A stretch of 64,000 nucleotides of DNA from CAYZGU01 sp964478165 (GTDB lineage: Bacteria; Poribacteria; WGA-4E; JAJDTR01). Below the pieces are notes generated by a model. That model was not told the origin of the DNA and searched no databases. It saw only the letters and a program-made list of their open reading frames with translations. Below, piece by piece: positions 38,502 to 48,898 of this stretch. Within the stretch, counting starts at the first letter, position 1, and each line of letters begins with the position of its first letter. The stretch covers positions 101,053 through 165,052 of the forward strand of contig CAYZGU010000038.1 of the NCBI GenBank assembly GCA_964478165.1. The letters run 5' to 3'. The translations under genes were made by a program, and so were the position numbers.

Positions 38502-39743
38502 ATGGCAGAAGGAAATGCCTTAAAGCTAGCTTGCATAGGGGGTGGCACAGGTTTATCCTCCCTCCTGAGTGGAATTAAAAAAGGCACAAAGGCAAGATGG
38601 AATCGCTCAGAAATTATCGATATAAACAATCTGGCTGCAATCGTGTCTGTTTTTGATGATGGCGGTAGTACCGGGCGCTTGATTGAAGAGTTCGATGTAC
38701 TACCCCCGGGGGATATCCGAAAACTGCTATACTCATTGTCTGACGCTGACGAATCGCTCGCAGAACTATTTGAGTACCGCTTTTCCGGTAATGGAGATCT
38801 GGGTGGCCACACGATTGGAAATCTGCTTCTCATCGGACTTACGGAATTGAATGATGGTAGTTTCCCGAAAGCTATCCAAGCTGCTTCAGAACTTCTCGCC
38901 GTTCGTGGAAGAATTATTCCGGTCAGCCTTGATTATACCGTGCTCTGCGCAGAACTTGCGGATGGAGAGGTGATCAGTGGAGAATCACAAATTCCAAATC
39001 GTGGGAATCGGGAACCCATCCGACGAGTATTTCTCTCCCCGCGGGGCGGCGAAAAGAGTAATCAAACATTATCTTCTGATTCCTCTGAATGCATTGCCCA
39101 TCGAGAAGCTGTTGAAGCTATTACCAACGCCGATGCCATTATCATTGGACCTGGCAGTCTATACACTAGTATCATGCCCAATCTGGTCCTAAACGGAATC
39201 GTAAACGCAATACAGTCCTCGGATGCCATGAAAATCTACATCTGTAATGTCATGACGCAACCTGGTGAAACAGATGGTTATTCTGTTACCGATCATGTTC
39301 AGGCAATTCTTAATCATGCGGATATTCCGCTAGATCATATTATCGTCAACAGCCAACCAGCACCTGACGAGTTAACGATTAAGTATGTCCAAAAGGAACT
39401 CTCAGAGTTATTGTCGCGAATACAATCACGTGCCGAGGAAGGTTTCTCGATGCTCGAAGACAACAAGGTTCGTCCAACAGATCTCGTGTTGAGTTTGACA
39501 GAGTACATCTCTCAACTGTCTGATGAAACCCGTCAACTGGCCGACGTGTCTAAAGTACAAGTATTCTATGATGCGGTTCATGATTCTTCCCAGAAGCATG
39601 TTATCGAAGCGGATCTCATCGGTGATACAGTTGTCGTTGAGAACGGTGTGGAGCTAAATGTCATTAGGCATGATCCAGAAAAGTTAGCGCGAACACTAAT
39701 CGAACTGTTAGGAACTCATCCTAAACTCGAAGAAGGGATTTAG
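38502..39743 (+). CDS. YvcK/CofD-like protein (gluconeogenesis factor family)
   Basis: This 413-residue protein belongs to the YvcK branch of the CofD-like family, which binds UDP-sugars and is needed for envelope integrity and growth on gluconeogenic carbon in Bacillus and relatives. ACIGGGTGLSSLLSGIK is the N-terminal glycine motif. VSVFDDGGSTGRL, PPGDIRKLLYSLSD and GHTIGNLLLIGL follow in the standard order. AIIIGPGSLYTSIMPNL and YICNVMTQPGETDGYSV are the C-terminal signatures. I start at ATG 38502 with GGAG six bases upstream; the ATG at 38490 is itself part of that site. The gene stands alone. It fits functionally with the phosphohexomutase upstream. Confidence 0.93.
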   Translation: MAEGNALKLACIGGGTGLSSLLSGIKKGTKARWNRSEIIDINNLAAIVSVFDDGGSTGRLIEEFDVLPPGDIRKLLYSLSDADESLAELFEYRFSGNGDLGGHTIGNLLLIGLTELNDGSFPKAIQAASELLAVRGRIIPVSLDYTVLCAELADGEVISGESQIPNRGNREPIRRVFLSPRGGEKSNQTLSSDSSECIAHREAVEAITNADAIIIGPGSLYTSIMPNLVLNGIVNAIQSSDAMKIYICNVMTQPGETDGYSVTDHVQAILNHADIPLDHIIVNSQPAPDELTIKYVQKELSELLSRIQSRAEEGFSMLEDNKVRPTDLVLSLTEYISQLSDETRQLADVSKVQVFYDAVHDSSQKHVIEADLIGDTVVVENGVELNVIRHDPEKLARTLIELLGTHPKLEEGI

Positions 39744-40542
39744 ACCTCTGGCAAGGACATTCCATACCTTAGATTTGATGGTACTTGCGTTAAACCCATC
39801 GAATGGGAGATTGGAAACGGCTAGCCTCCGTTTCACCTATTTCTGTCGGTTACTCCCTTGTTCCATTCCAACTGAAACAGGCCGCTTCTTTGCCCCTTAC
39901 AAAGACTGTCTTTTTTATAGATATTAGAGATGTCTATAATCAATTCGCAAATACCGCCGACTATAATTGAACGACGAATCGACAAAGTCCCATTCTAGAC
40001 AATAATTTCGCAGAGACGTCCGGTGTGTCCTCCTCTAAAAGAGAGCAGTGCCGACGTGAATTGATAGTGATGCGAGAAAGGTCCAACAAACTGTCTTGTG
40101 TTAGCACAATCGAGATCAACCGCTTTCTCGCGTCGAGGCCCGCCTATTATGGTTAGTTAGTTGGTTGCTTCCCTTAGTTCGTCAACCATTGTATCAAAAT
40201 AAAAAAAGACCTCAGGAGCGCCCCACCGCAAAATCACCGTCTTCTGATTTTCCTTGAATCCCCTAATCGTTCAACATACGCTTTGTGGAGCACTCAGGCG
40301 GCCTGGTGGCGCGAAAATGTGTCTCTTCGCCTCTCTCCACTCCTCTAAATTGTACGATTAGGAATCTCTGTCGACGTGATGTGTAATTAGTTTCTCGGTA
40401 GTGGAAGGGCTTGGAACATCGCATTTTGCATAATCAGTTTTCGAGGTTAGATTTGGGAACGCGAGACTGTGAGGACAGATATTAACGATACCTTCGTAAG
40501 CACACATTGCTCTACAAACATGAGGTGGAAAGGAAACAAGCA
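39744..40542. other. Intergenic region
   Basis: Apart from the small hairpin near 39820, I see no gene or regulatory site in this 800-base gap. Confidence 0.5.
39814..39834 (+). terminator. Small hairpin after yvcK-like gene
   Basis: GAAACGG (39814-39820) pairs with CCGTTTC (39828-39834) across a 7-base loop, 70 bases after the stop. No T run follows, so this is a weak candidate. Confidence 0.35.
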
Positions 40543-40878
40543 ATGGGTCAATATACAAAAGCTACGACAACGGATGAGATTAAATCTGGCGGATGTGTCG
40601 CGGTCAAGATTAAAGGCGTGTTCGTGGGCATTTACAACATCGGCGGTGAGTATTACGCGATAAACAACATCTGTCCACATCTCGGCGGGGTACTAAGCTA
40701 CGGTTCTTTAACAGATAACGTCATTACCTGTCCACTCCATATGTGGGAGTTCGACGTGACGACAGGTGATTGTATATGGCCTGGTCAGGACCGGATTGCA
40801 ACGTATCCGGTAAAGGTTAAGGGAAAACACATTCTAGTTAACGTCGATTCACCAACGTACCAAGATACACAGGTCTAG
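40543..40878 (+). CDS. Rieske [2Fe-2S] ferredoxin
   Basis: This 111-residue soluble protein has a complete Rieske centre. The first pair of ligands is Cys and His in NNICPHLGG, the second pair is in TCPLHMWEFDVTTG. Relatives are ferredoxin components of ring-hydroxylating or similar oxygenases, or free-standing electron carriers. The N-terminus KATTTDEIKSGGCVAVKIKG is the usual first sheet. ATG 40543 is chosen because AAAGGAAA lies seven bases upstream and the shorter product fits the family. No oxygenase large subunit or reductase lies nearby, so its partner is encoded elsewhere. Confidence 0.92.
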   Translation: MGQYTKATTTDEIKSGGCVAVKIKGVFVGIYNIGGEYYAINNICPHLGGVLSYGSLTDNVITCPLHMWEFDVTTGDCIWPGQDRIATYPVKVKGKHILVNVDSPTYQDTQV

Positions 40879-42179
40879 ACGAATTTGACATTCAAGTTCA
40901 ACTCTTCGTTCAGTCGCGCAAAAGAGTTAGATGGGTCGGATAGAGTTTCGCGCGATGAAGCATAGGGTGCATACGCAATTCGCTGAGTGATAAACCGAAA
41001 TATTTCATGGACCGCCGTTCTTCTGCAATCCTGATAAGAATTTGTGTAGCCTGTTGCGTTGCTCAATCTCTAGATGGAACACCTCAAACCTCTTGTAATT
41101 GACTAACCTGCGTACCCCTCACGCACTACCCCACCTATATGCCGATGTGGTCGCGAGTCTGTTCCTCAATCACAAATAGTTTCGTGAGTTGCTGCAACGC
41201 CACACGTGATTGAGAGAAAGTCCGTAGTGCTCATTCCTCTGAGAGTAGAAACGTGCCGCGGACGCTGAAAAGACGGCAGAGCTCGACTTTTCACACGTGA
41301 ACAATGCATTCTATTGTGATTCTAGTCCTATCAAATCGGCAAGACTTTAGCGTCTTCAGACGCTCTACTCTGAGGAGAACGATATACGAACAATTCGTGA
41401 ATCTGTTCGCGACGACTCTGATATTCTAATCGGCATCTCGAGCCAACTTAACACTATGATGCGATGCACTTTCGGAGGCCTTCAGAGCATTTTCGATCCA
41501 ATCTAGTTTGAAAGCCCGGTCCCACTCATTATCTTTAGAGCAACCGGACTATTATCAGTATCAACTCAGTCACGCGTTTACCTAGACGTTCCGAACGCAA
41601 TAGAAAATCAGCTTCTCATCGAATCAAAGCGGTGGCACATCGCATCCACAGGTGATTTTTCGAAGAGGTTAGGACACACTTCACCAATGGGTCATTCGCG
41701 AAAACATAGAAGATAAAGTCGTGCGCCCTTTTAATAACCCCTTGATCAACCCCGATAAACCTGAATTTGCGGAGATACACTCACTATCAAAGACACACTC
41801 TACTCTTCTTCTCGGTATGCAATGTGCGGGCGATTTCGAATACATTCGCATAATCGCTCAACACCAGCTTCGTCGATACAAGCAGTATCACTTGTAGTGC
41901 ACATCGTTTTTTGTGGAGCCCAGCGGCGCGGCGAAGAATATACTTCTTCAATCGCTGCAAGAGTAGACTCTGCGCCGTCGTGCAATTCTATGCAAGTTGA
42001 ACCCAACGTCTATCGCCAAAACACCGAGTACCACACAATCGCTTATTTGTTATATTCGTATCAAATCCCATAGTCAAATCTAAAAACGCAACTAAGAACG
42101 ACAAATGAGTCCAGTTTAGCAGACGCTTCAGAATCAGACGCTTCCATAATGCAATCCTATGACATGAAAGCTGTCCATT
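40879..42179. other. Gene-poor region, 1.3 kb
   Basis: No recognisable gene. A plus frame at 41822 begins MCGRF, like SRAP-domain proteins, but the rest does not continue as one. No terminator for the large peptidase gene was found. Confidence 0.45.
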
Positions 42180-45100
42180 TTACCGCAAGATTGCTAGCCT
42201 ACCAATGCGCGTGATTTGCCGATTCTCCGCGTCAATTATAATCTTGTACAAGTACGTGCCGTTTGCCAAACGCACGGAATTTTCATCTCGAGCATCCCAG
42301 TACGTCTCGTTGTACCCACGCATCGCGGACGCATCCGAGATCGTACGGAGCAATCGACCCGTTAAGGTGTATATCTTTATCGTGACACTTTCCGGAGCTT
42401 GTACAAGATTATAGGTGAAATAGGTATTTGTACGCATTGGATTAGGTACGTTAAGCACATCTATAATGTCCACCGACTCGTCAATTTGAAAATTAAAAAT
42501 GGCTCCCTCGTATACGTTCTTGCTGGTGTCACTAGCAGAAATCTGGATCTGATATGGGCTGTTTGGCAGATTCGGCGCAAAGGATATTGTCGCTTGCTTT
42601 GACTCTATCTCACTATATTCCAAATCGAATTCTTCGCGCGATAATAGTGAGAGTGATTCATCTGCCCGCCCAAACGAAAGAAATATCGACGTCGGATCAA
42701 TGCCATGACTATCGGTAATCTGAATCTCGATTTCTGGTTGTTTGTTCACGATCGCTCCGTCAAAAAAACGATCACCATTGATGAACGTCTCAACGCGGGG
42801 CGCTTCCAAATCGGGTTCTTCTTCGACAAAGAACAGGAACTCACTAAACCCTCCCGGACCCCCAAGTTCATTTCCATTGAGATCCTTTACCCAAATCCGA
42901 TATAAGTAGCGACCAATAAAGAGGATTGGTTCGTAAACAATCGGAATAGTTTTGACTTGGCCTTCATTTGTGAGTTCATATTCCGTTATTTCCTCAAAAG
43001 GCCCCTCATTTTTGCTGACGGCAAATCGGAAGGAGCTCATATCAACACCATTTGAATCCTCCATGAGGAGCGAGATTTCAGGTCGAGGCGGTATAACACC
43101 TCGTGGCTGTGGTGTCTCACCGTTAACCCAGAGCTTAACCTTGGGCAGATCTATATCCGCATTTTCCATGAGGGCAAATGCGGACAGCTCTATCGCCTCA
43201 GCAGAGATAGCTCCGACGGTTGAGATGCTGAACTTAATTTTGTCTCCAAACGCAAATGGCGCGTCACCAGCGGTGACGGCTACTTCCACCCCAAGACTTC
43301 TGAGAAAAAGCGCGTTTTCGACAGAGCCTAACACAATGGTTCCATTACTATCCATAACCGGCATATTTGAACTGTCGCGAATCTCGAATTTGTGTCTGTC
43401 TCTAAAAAGAATGAGCCAATCCTCATCGTGAGATTCAACTTCTGAACCGACTTTAATTTCTACATTCGCAAACCCATTCCCGCGATTCCTATCTCGCGTG
43501 TCAGATACAGTCACATTTCCACTTCGATTCAGATTCGTTTCAAACATTAAGAGGTCGCCGAATGTAAATGGTTCACCGTTCTCGGAAGAAGTCGTTTGCT
43601 CAACTTGCATCTCGATGCCAACGACTTCATCACGGAGGACCTTGCCCACCTCCCCTAACTCCTCTATCTTGTAGATAGGAACTCCACTTCCCCGCCGTAA
43701 TAGAACTTCATACCTATCTGAATCGACAAAAAGCAGCGCCCATTCGCCTATTGGTGTAAGCGTGGGATCAACGCGGATGTCAGATACGCGCAGTTTCTGA
43801 GGATTCGAATTCCCTGTTTGTGTCGGTGTTACAAATCGCTCCCGTAACAAATCACCGTCTCCTTGACGAAGAACTCTCGACGGCAGCTGTTTCCAGGCAC
43901 GCATGTGTTCCTGCCAAGTGTAGACTGCCATTGTATTTGTCTGTCCACTTAAACGTTTTTCGTCCTTTTTCTGTGACACAGATTTCTCAGTCCACAGCGC
44001 AGCGTCAAATCTCAGCTTAATCTCCGCCGGCTTAGCGAGCTGAGTCATACCTGAGTGCAGTTTAATTGTGTAGGCTCGCGCCTCTTCACGACCATTATTT
44101 GACAATCCGCTCCACCGAACGGCTACCTGGGGGATAGGAACCAATTCTAAATCAGGTTGAAATGACCTCGGTGGTTCAATTGAATCAACAGAGAGAATTG
44201 TTGCCTCCGATGAACCCGCAGGGAAGGTGGCATCAAACACCCTATCAAGGCTAAAAATTGTGATCTGTTCGATTGGTTTCAGAGCGAATTCGTTGACAAT
44301 TAAAGAAAAGAAACCGTCATTATCCCCAGATTTTGACTCGTCAAGAGCACCAATAATTCGGTCATCTGGATTGTGATGTGGAGATTCAGGGTCGGCATAG
44401 ACATATATTTTATGCGCACCTCTGGAAAGTGGCTCCGCCAAAGCCAAGGTCGCGGTCACCTTCTGCAGGAACATGTCTCCTGGCTTCCAATCGTCTACTC
44501 TAACCAAAGAGCTCCCAAGAAACTCTGGCTGCATGTGAGTCAGGCGATTCCCATCCATGTCTAAATTGCTTTCTGAGAACCATATCTCCACATCAACAGG
44601 AATATTTTTTCCCCCATTATTAATCAAATCTACTTTGAGAATTGGTACACTGGCATCCCCCGAATAGCCATAACGGAGAGGAATAACGTTAGACATATTG
44701 GGCGCAATCGCAATATTTGCACCTTCCGGAACCTTAACACTTTTCCGATCCTTCTCGCCCGGAAAAAATGTCACCCGATTAGTACTGTCCGTCACGACAA
44801 CTTGGTAGAAAACAGATCTTCCTCCCCTAGGAAGAGGTATAGGCATTTGGGTCTTCCACCACGCACCACCGTTTATATGCGGACCTGGTGGCTGAGGATC
44901 CAGAACCATCGGTAAGATGTGCATTTCGCTGTCAACCGTGGTACTCCAAATCGCTTCGACTGACTTTATACCCTTGGGCCCGGCATCGTCAACTATCTGA
45001 GCACTGATACTCAGGGTATCAGAAACCTTAGCATCCAAATTTTCTCGCACATTGAGAATTACTGGCTGATCTGTCCAAAACTCTGTCCCGCCCACAGCTA

Positions 45101-48100
45101 TGTACTGTCCGTCGGATGCGAAGAGCCGGATAATACCGCGTCCAGCGGTTGCACTCCGCGGCACCTGGAAGTGAATGTCTCCAAACTCTCCATCCCATAC
45201 GTCAATGTTATTTTGTCGCCTAGAGAGATCGTTGAACTGGTCTTCGTCAAAATTATTCGCGAAGGAGACAGATGCCGACATCTTATCGGTGCTAAAATTC
45301 GTGGCTTTTAAAAACTCAATCTCACCCGTGCGTGGCAAAAACTGCTGACTTCCCACCACATTTTGCCGGATCACGATTTCCTTGTTGGAATTTAAAGCAA
45401 TCTCATCCAACTCAACCTTTATCTCCAACTCTGGTAGTGCCAATCTTGTGGCCGGATCGCCGAAAAGGGTATACTGCTCAGCTCCGGGAATCCAACTGTC
45501 CCTTCCGCTATTCATTGCAGTCGCTATGAATTTGGTCTTCGCGTCGGCAATAATTGCACCAAGCGTTGACGGTTTTACAGTGAAAATTGAATGGAAGAGA
45601 TCCTTATCGAATTCTGCGTTGGCAATGGCAAAGGTCAGACGCGTCGCGCTCAGTGTGCCAACTGCCCCATGTCTTCCCATCATGAATTCTTCACTCAGAC
45701 TTCGGTCCCCAAAGCGCAGCGGTTTGTCAAACTGCCCATTGAGACATGTCGTTGTGACAATAAAGGGGAGATTCTTGTTACGCAATCCGGAAACATTCTC
45801 AATGCGCAAAATTCCTTCATCCGCCCACGTCTCAGATCCCCCATGTCCCGAGTATTCGGCAACCAGCACTCCTGCATCAATTGTTTTTAAAATTAGCTGT
45901 TTCGTGCGTTCGGGACTTGCAATTCGCCTGAGAAATACTTCACGGGTATCGTAACCACGAGGGATAAGGTCATCAATAAGTTCAATGCGGCTCTGCTCAA
46001 AGAGCCAATCTATACTATTACTTTTTTCGTCATCAGCAATCTGCAATATCCTGGCTTGCCAAGGACCTGGTCTTGGATTCTGTTCATAATCAATCAACTT
46101 CGCCACCATGGTATCCAATTCACGGGGAGATTGGACCGACAGACGTCCGATAAACATGTCTGGTAGGGTATCTTCACCACTTACGGTGACAAATCTATGA
46201 TCCATGGCAGTTTCTCCACTGAGTGGTGCCCAACCGTGAAACGTCGGAACATAGATCGGATAGAGATCATAGTGCACACCATCGCGGCGGTATAGTTCGA
46301 CGATTGCGCTCTTGTAATCATAATGCGCATCGCCAACGAGCAAGACGTATGCGGGTCCCGGTTGTTGCCAACTAGTATACGCATAGCGCAGAAACTCTCG
46401 AATTGCAAACGGACTGAAAATACCATGGTTAAATTGATCATAAACCTGTCCAACGTCCGCAACAACAACAGAAAATCCTTGTGACCTTCGAAACTGTACC
46501 AGCGGTTGAATGCTATCGAAGAATTCTTCATGGGTGATAACGATGTAATCTGCTTGGTTAGATGGGTTTCTGAGTGTCGAAGGCCCCGATGGAACGATCT
46601 GGTCCACCCGACGGTAGGCGTGCTTATCAAGGACAAAGTAGCTTGATGGTTGGGTAACTATATCTTCAAATGTCAATTCAAAATTTGGACTCTCCTCACC
46701 TTGAACCGTTCCGTTAACAAGCTTGGCAACGATACTTTCGTTACGAACCTGATAAACATCAACCTCTCGAGAACGCAAATTCTCGATACGATATTGCACA
46801 ATTCCAGACGATTTCGGCTCGGTCTTTGAATTGAATTCGAGCCTTCCTGATATAGCCTTAAAGGCATGCCAGTAATCCAATTCGAACCAATCAACATAGA
46901 ATACGACTGTGTTAGGTGATGGGTTGTGGCTATCTTCGGCGACTATTGTTGTCGAATTGGTTGCGTCATGATGAATAAAGCGGCGCTGCTCAATATCATG
47001 GCTCAAAAGTATGGAAGCTTGTCTTTTCCAGGTTTCCGCTTGTCCAATCTGCCTACCATTGAACAACAATTTGGCAGTATGATTGAATGGAGAAGCTCCT
47101 TGAAGTTTAACACGAATTTTGGCAAGACGATGGATTAGCTGGCGAGGGATGGCACCTGGAAATTCGATCGGAAATCTCTTGCTGTCCCCATTTTTCAAAC
47201 TTGTCCAGAAATAATGGTCCGCAAGTTCTGAGCGAACGTCATCTCCGTTCAACGAATCATGAAGGAGATTTTCTTCAAACCGCTCGGTCTTCATAAATGC
47301 GATTGGAATGAGAGATTCTGGCGTCTTAGGAGCAGCGTTTTTGATCTCCACCTGCGAAGCCCCCGAACCATTCCAAGAGAGCCAGTACGCGTTTGTATCA
47401 GTGAACTTATCACCCACTAGTCGATGACCATAAAAAGCAATCCAATCACCGGGGTCGAATCTTCCATCTTCAGCCTGGTCGACGACACTCACACCGACTG
47501 TTCGTCCTTTTTGCTCCATTTTAATTGTTTCGAGGTCTATTTCCTCCATTTTCACTCCGACCTTGTGAAGATTGTCATAGGTAATTCTGTACATACCCGT
47601 CTCTTTAATTAGGATTTTATATCTTTCTTCGCCGAGCAACCGCGACGGCGCAGCAGGGGCTTGAGATTGGGACGGTAGTAGTTTTCTCCACGCCCTTGCC
47701 TGATTGTAATTTAGCAGCCTCTTCTGGAAAAATTCCTCAAATGGCTGAGATGGTCGGTAGGGCGATCGAACATGGGAGGGCGCCGCTGGCTGTCTATGGA
47801 AATCAACCCGAATTTGAAGTTCATGATAAATCTTGAGTTGTGAAGTTTGGGGATTATATTGAACCGGATGAATCGCGAGTCGCGCGATACGTTGCTCACG
47901 GACAAATCCAATTGGAACAACTTCCACCAAATGCAGCGGATAGAGACGATTTTGACGATACGACTCACGATTTATTACGAATGAAGCCCCTTCTGAAAAT
48001 TGTAAATCGTCCGAACCGAGAGTCGGATGAGGCTGAGCAGGCATTACCTCCTGAATCGAGCGCGTCTCGGTTCGGGAATCGATAATGGTCACATGTGGTA

Positions 48101-48446
48101 GAGCGGTAAGCGGAATGCCGATTAACTCTGAGTACGTCGGGAGCTGAGGCTTCCCAACTTCCATCGTAAGTTTAGCGCCTTCGAAATTAATTTCCGAGTA
48201 AGAACGCCCCTCAATCTCCTTCTTTCTGTATTCCAAATCACTCAACTTAAATTCAAGAATCAGACTCTCCGCGTCTCCGTGAATGGTCCGGATTTGTGAT
48301 TCGGCCGAAATCCCTACCGTCAACCCGACAAAGTAGATTAGGGTAATGGATAACAGACGAAGAATCATCCAAAACAGTTGGAAGCACTTGCCTTTTACCT
48401 CTTGTAAATTCCAAGTCGGGTTCACCTTCTTTTCTCCCATTTTCAC
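42180..48446 (-). CDS. C25-family peptidase with C-terminal sorting-type domain, PorU-like
   Basis: This 2088-residue protein has a signal segment (about 25-50, LLSITLIYFVGLTVGI) and a gingipain-type propeptide region. Its C25 cysteine peptidase domain covers about residues 640-1000. His868 (YSGHGGSETW) and Cys901 (TTTCLNGQFD) are intact and 33 residues apart, the same spacing as in gingipain RgpB. YVLLVGDAHYDY and IREFLRYAYTSW are further family marks. After it come beta-sandwich domains, one CARDB-like near 1290-1400, and two related repeats near 1560-1730. The last 90 residues read NVPNPMRTNTYFTYNL, then IKIYTLTGRLLRTI and LANGTYLYKI, as at the end of PorU, the sortase of type IX secretion in Bacteroidetes. 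It may process the two neighbouring exoproteins, which is inference. The start is GTG 48446, or ATG two codons later. Confidence 0.85.
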   Translation of the reverse strand: MKMGEKKVNPTWNLQEVKGKCFQLFWMILRLLSITLIYFVGLTVGISAESQIRTIHGDAESLILEFKLSDLEYRKKEIEGRSYSEINFEGAKLTMEVGKPQLPTYSELIGIPLTALPHVTIIDSRTETRSIQEVMPAQPHPTLGSDDLQFSEGASFVINRESYRQNRLYPLHLVEVVPIGFVREQRIARLAIHPVQYNPQTSQLKIYHELQIRVDFHRQPAAPSHVRSPYRPSQPFEEFFQKRLLNYNQARAWRKLLPSQSQAPAAPSRLLGEERYKILIKETGMYRITYDNLHKVGVKMEEIDLETIKMEQKGRTVGVSVVDQAEDGRFDPGDWIAFYGHRLVGDKFTDTNAYWLSWNGSGASQVEIKNAAPKTPESLIPIAFMKTERFEENLLHDSLNGDDVRSELADHYFWTSLKNGDSKRFPIEFPGAIPRQLIHRLAKIRVKLQGASPFNHTAKLLFNGRQIGQAETWKRQASILLSHDIEQRRFIHHDATNSTTIVAEDSHNPSPNTVVFYVDWFELDYWHAFKAISGRLEFNSKTEPKSSGIVQYRIENLRSREVDVYQVRNESIVAKLVNGTVQGEESPNFELTFEDIVTQPSSYFVLDKHAYRRVDQIVPSGPSTLRNPSNQADYIVITHEEFFDSIQPLVQFRRSQGFSVVVADVGQVYDQFNHGIFSPFAIREFLRYAYTSWQQPGPAYVLLVGDAHYDYKSAIVELYRRDGVHYDLYPIYVPTFHGWAPLSGETAMDHRFVTVSGEDTLPDMFIGRLSVQSPRELDTMVAKLIDYEQNPRPGPWQARILQIADDEKSNSIDWLFEQSRIELIDDLIPRGYDTREVFLRRIASPERTKQLILKTIDAGVLVAEYSGHGGSETWADEGILRIENVSGLRNKNLPFIVTTTCLNGQFDKPLRFGDRSLSEEFMMGRHGAVGTLSATRLTFAIANAEFDKDLFHSIFTVKPSTLGAIIADAKTKFIATAMNSGRDSWIPGAEQYTLFGDPATRLALPELEIKVELDEIALNSNKEIVIRQNVVGSQQFLPRTGEIEFLKATNFSTDKMSASVSFANNFDEDQFNDLSRRQNNIDVWDGEFGDIHFQVPRSATAGRGIIRLFASDGQYIAVGGTEFWTDQPVILNVRENLDAKVSDTLSISAQIVDDAGPKGIKSVEAIWSTTVDSEMHILPMVLDPQPPGPHINGGAWWKTQMPIPLPRGGRSVFYQVVVTDSTNRVTFFPGEKDRKSVKVPEGANIAIAPNMSNVIPLRYGYSGDASVPILKVDLINNGGKNIPVDVEIWFSESNLDMDGNRLTHMQPEFLGSSLVRVDDWKPGDMFLQKVTATLALAEPLSRGAHKIYVYADPESPHHNPDDRIIGALDESKSGDNDGFFSLIVNEFALKPIEQITIFSLDRVFDATFPAGSSEATILSVDSIEPPRSFQPDLELVPIPQVAVRWSGLSNNGREEARAYTIKLHSGMTQLAKPAEIKLRFDAALWTEKSVSQKKDEKRLSGQTNTMAVYTWQEHMRAWKQLPSRVLRQGDGDLLRERFVTPTQTGNSNPQKLRVSDIRVDPTLTPIGEWALLFVDSDRYEVLLRRGSGVPIYKIEELGEVGKVLRDEVVGIEMQVEQTTSSENGEPFTFGDLLMFETNLNRSGNVTVSDTRDRNRGNGFANVEIKVGSEVESHDEDWLILFRDRHKFEIRDSSNMPVMDSNGTIVLGSVENALFLRSLGVEVAVTAGDAPFAFGDKIKFSISTVGAISAEAIELSAFALMENADIDLPKVKLWVNGETPQPRGVIPPRPEISLLMEDSNGVDMSSFRFAVSKNEGPFEEITEYELTNEGQVKTIPIVYEPILFIGRYLYRIWVKDLNGNELGGPGGFSEFLFFVEEEPDLEAPRVETFINGDRFFDGAIVNKQPEIEIQITDSHGIDPTSIFLSFGRADESLSLLSREEFDLEYSEIESKQATISFAPNLPNSPYQIQISASDTSKNVYEGAIFNFQIDESVDIIDVLNVPNPMRTNTYFTYNLVQAPESVTIKIYTLTGRLLRTISDASAMRGYNETYWDARDENSVRLANGTYLYKIIIDAENRQITRIGRLAILR

Positions 48447-48898
48447 GGTTCATACCAGCGGACGACTATACGTTCATAAAGGTTCATGTCTTAGCAACGC
48501 TATTCTCAAACATAAGGGCCAAGATTCGAACCCAACCTTCCATTTTGCGACTGCGGTTTGCATTGCCGCAACCTTCCCCTTTGATATGGCAAAAATGATA
48601 TGGCAAAAATTCTCCACAACGTACGTACAGATAAGAACTTCAATGAGTGCCTCACGCGAATGGAATTGACTTCATTTACATGCAAGCGTTTTAGATTCTT
48701 TTCCCGGACTTCCATTAATAAGACAATAATATCCGGAACGTGCTGAATCTATATGTCTGTGAACTACCTAACACCACGGCCTTCAGCCTCGGTCCCTCGT
48801 AAGCAGTTTTGTTCAGTGATGAACCAACACCTCAAAAGAAATCGAAACTTTGTTCGAATTTTTTCTCACTACCTTGCCCCGAACAAATGACCGTTCAC
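48447..48898. other. Intergenic region with a 14-bp tandem duplication
   Basis: GATATGGCAAAAAT is repeated in direct succession at 48583-48596 and 48597-48610. No gene is visible in this gap between the two large minus-strand genes. Confidence 0.6.

Noticed and set aside
41822..42073. Possible SRAP-domain protein beginning MCGRF
   Set aside because: Only the first five residues fit. The rest lacks the family's later motifs and the frame has no ribosome-binding site.
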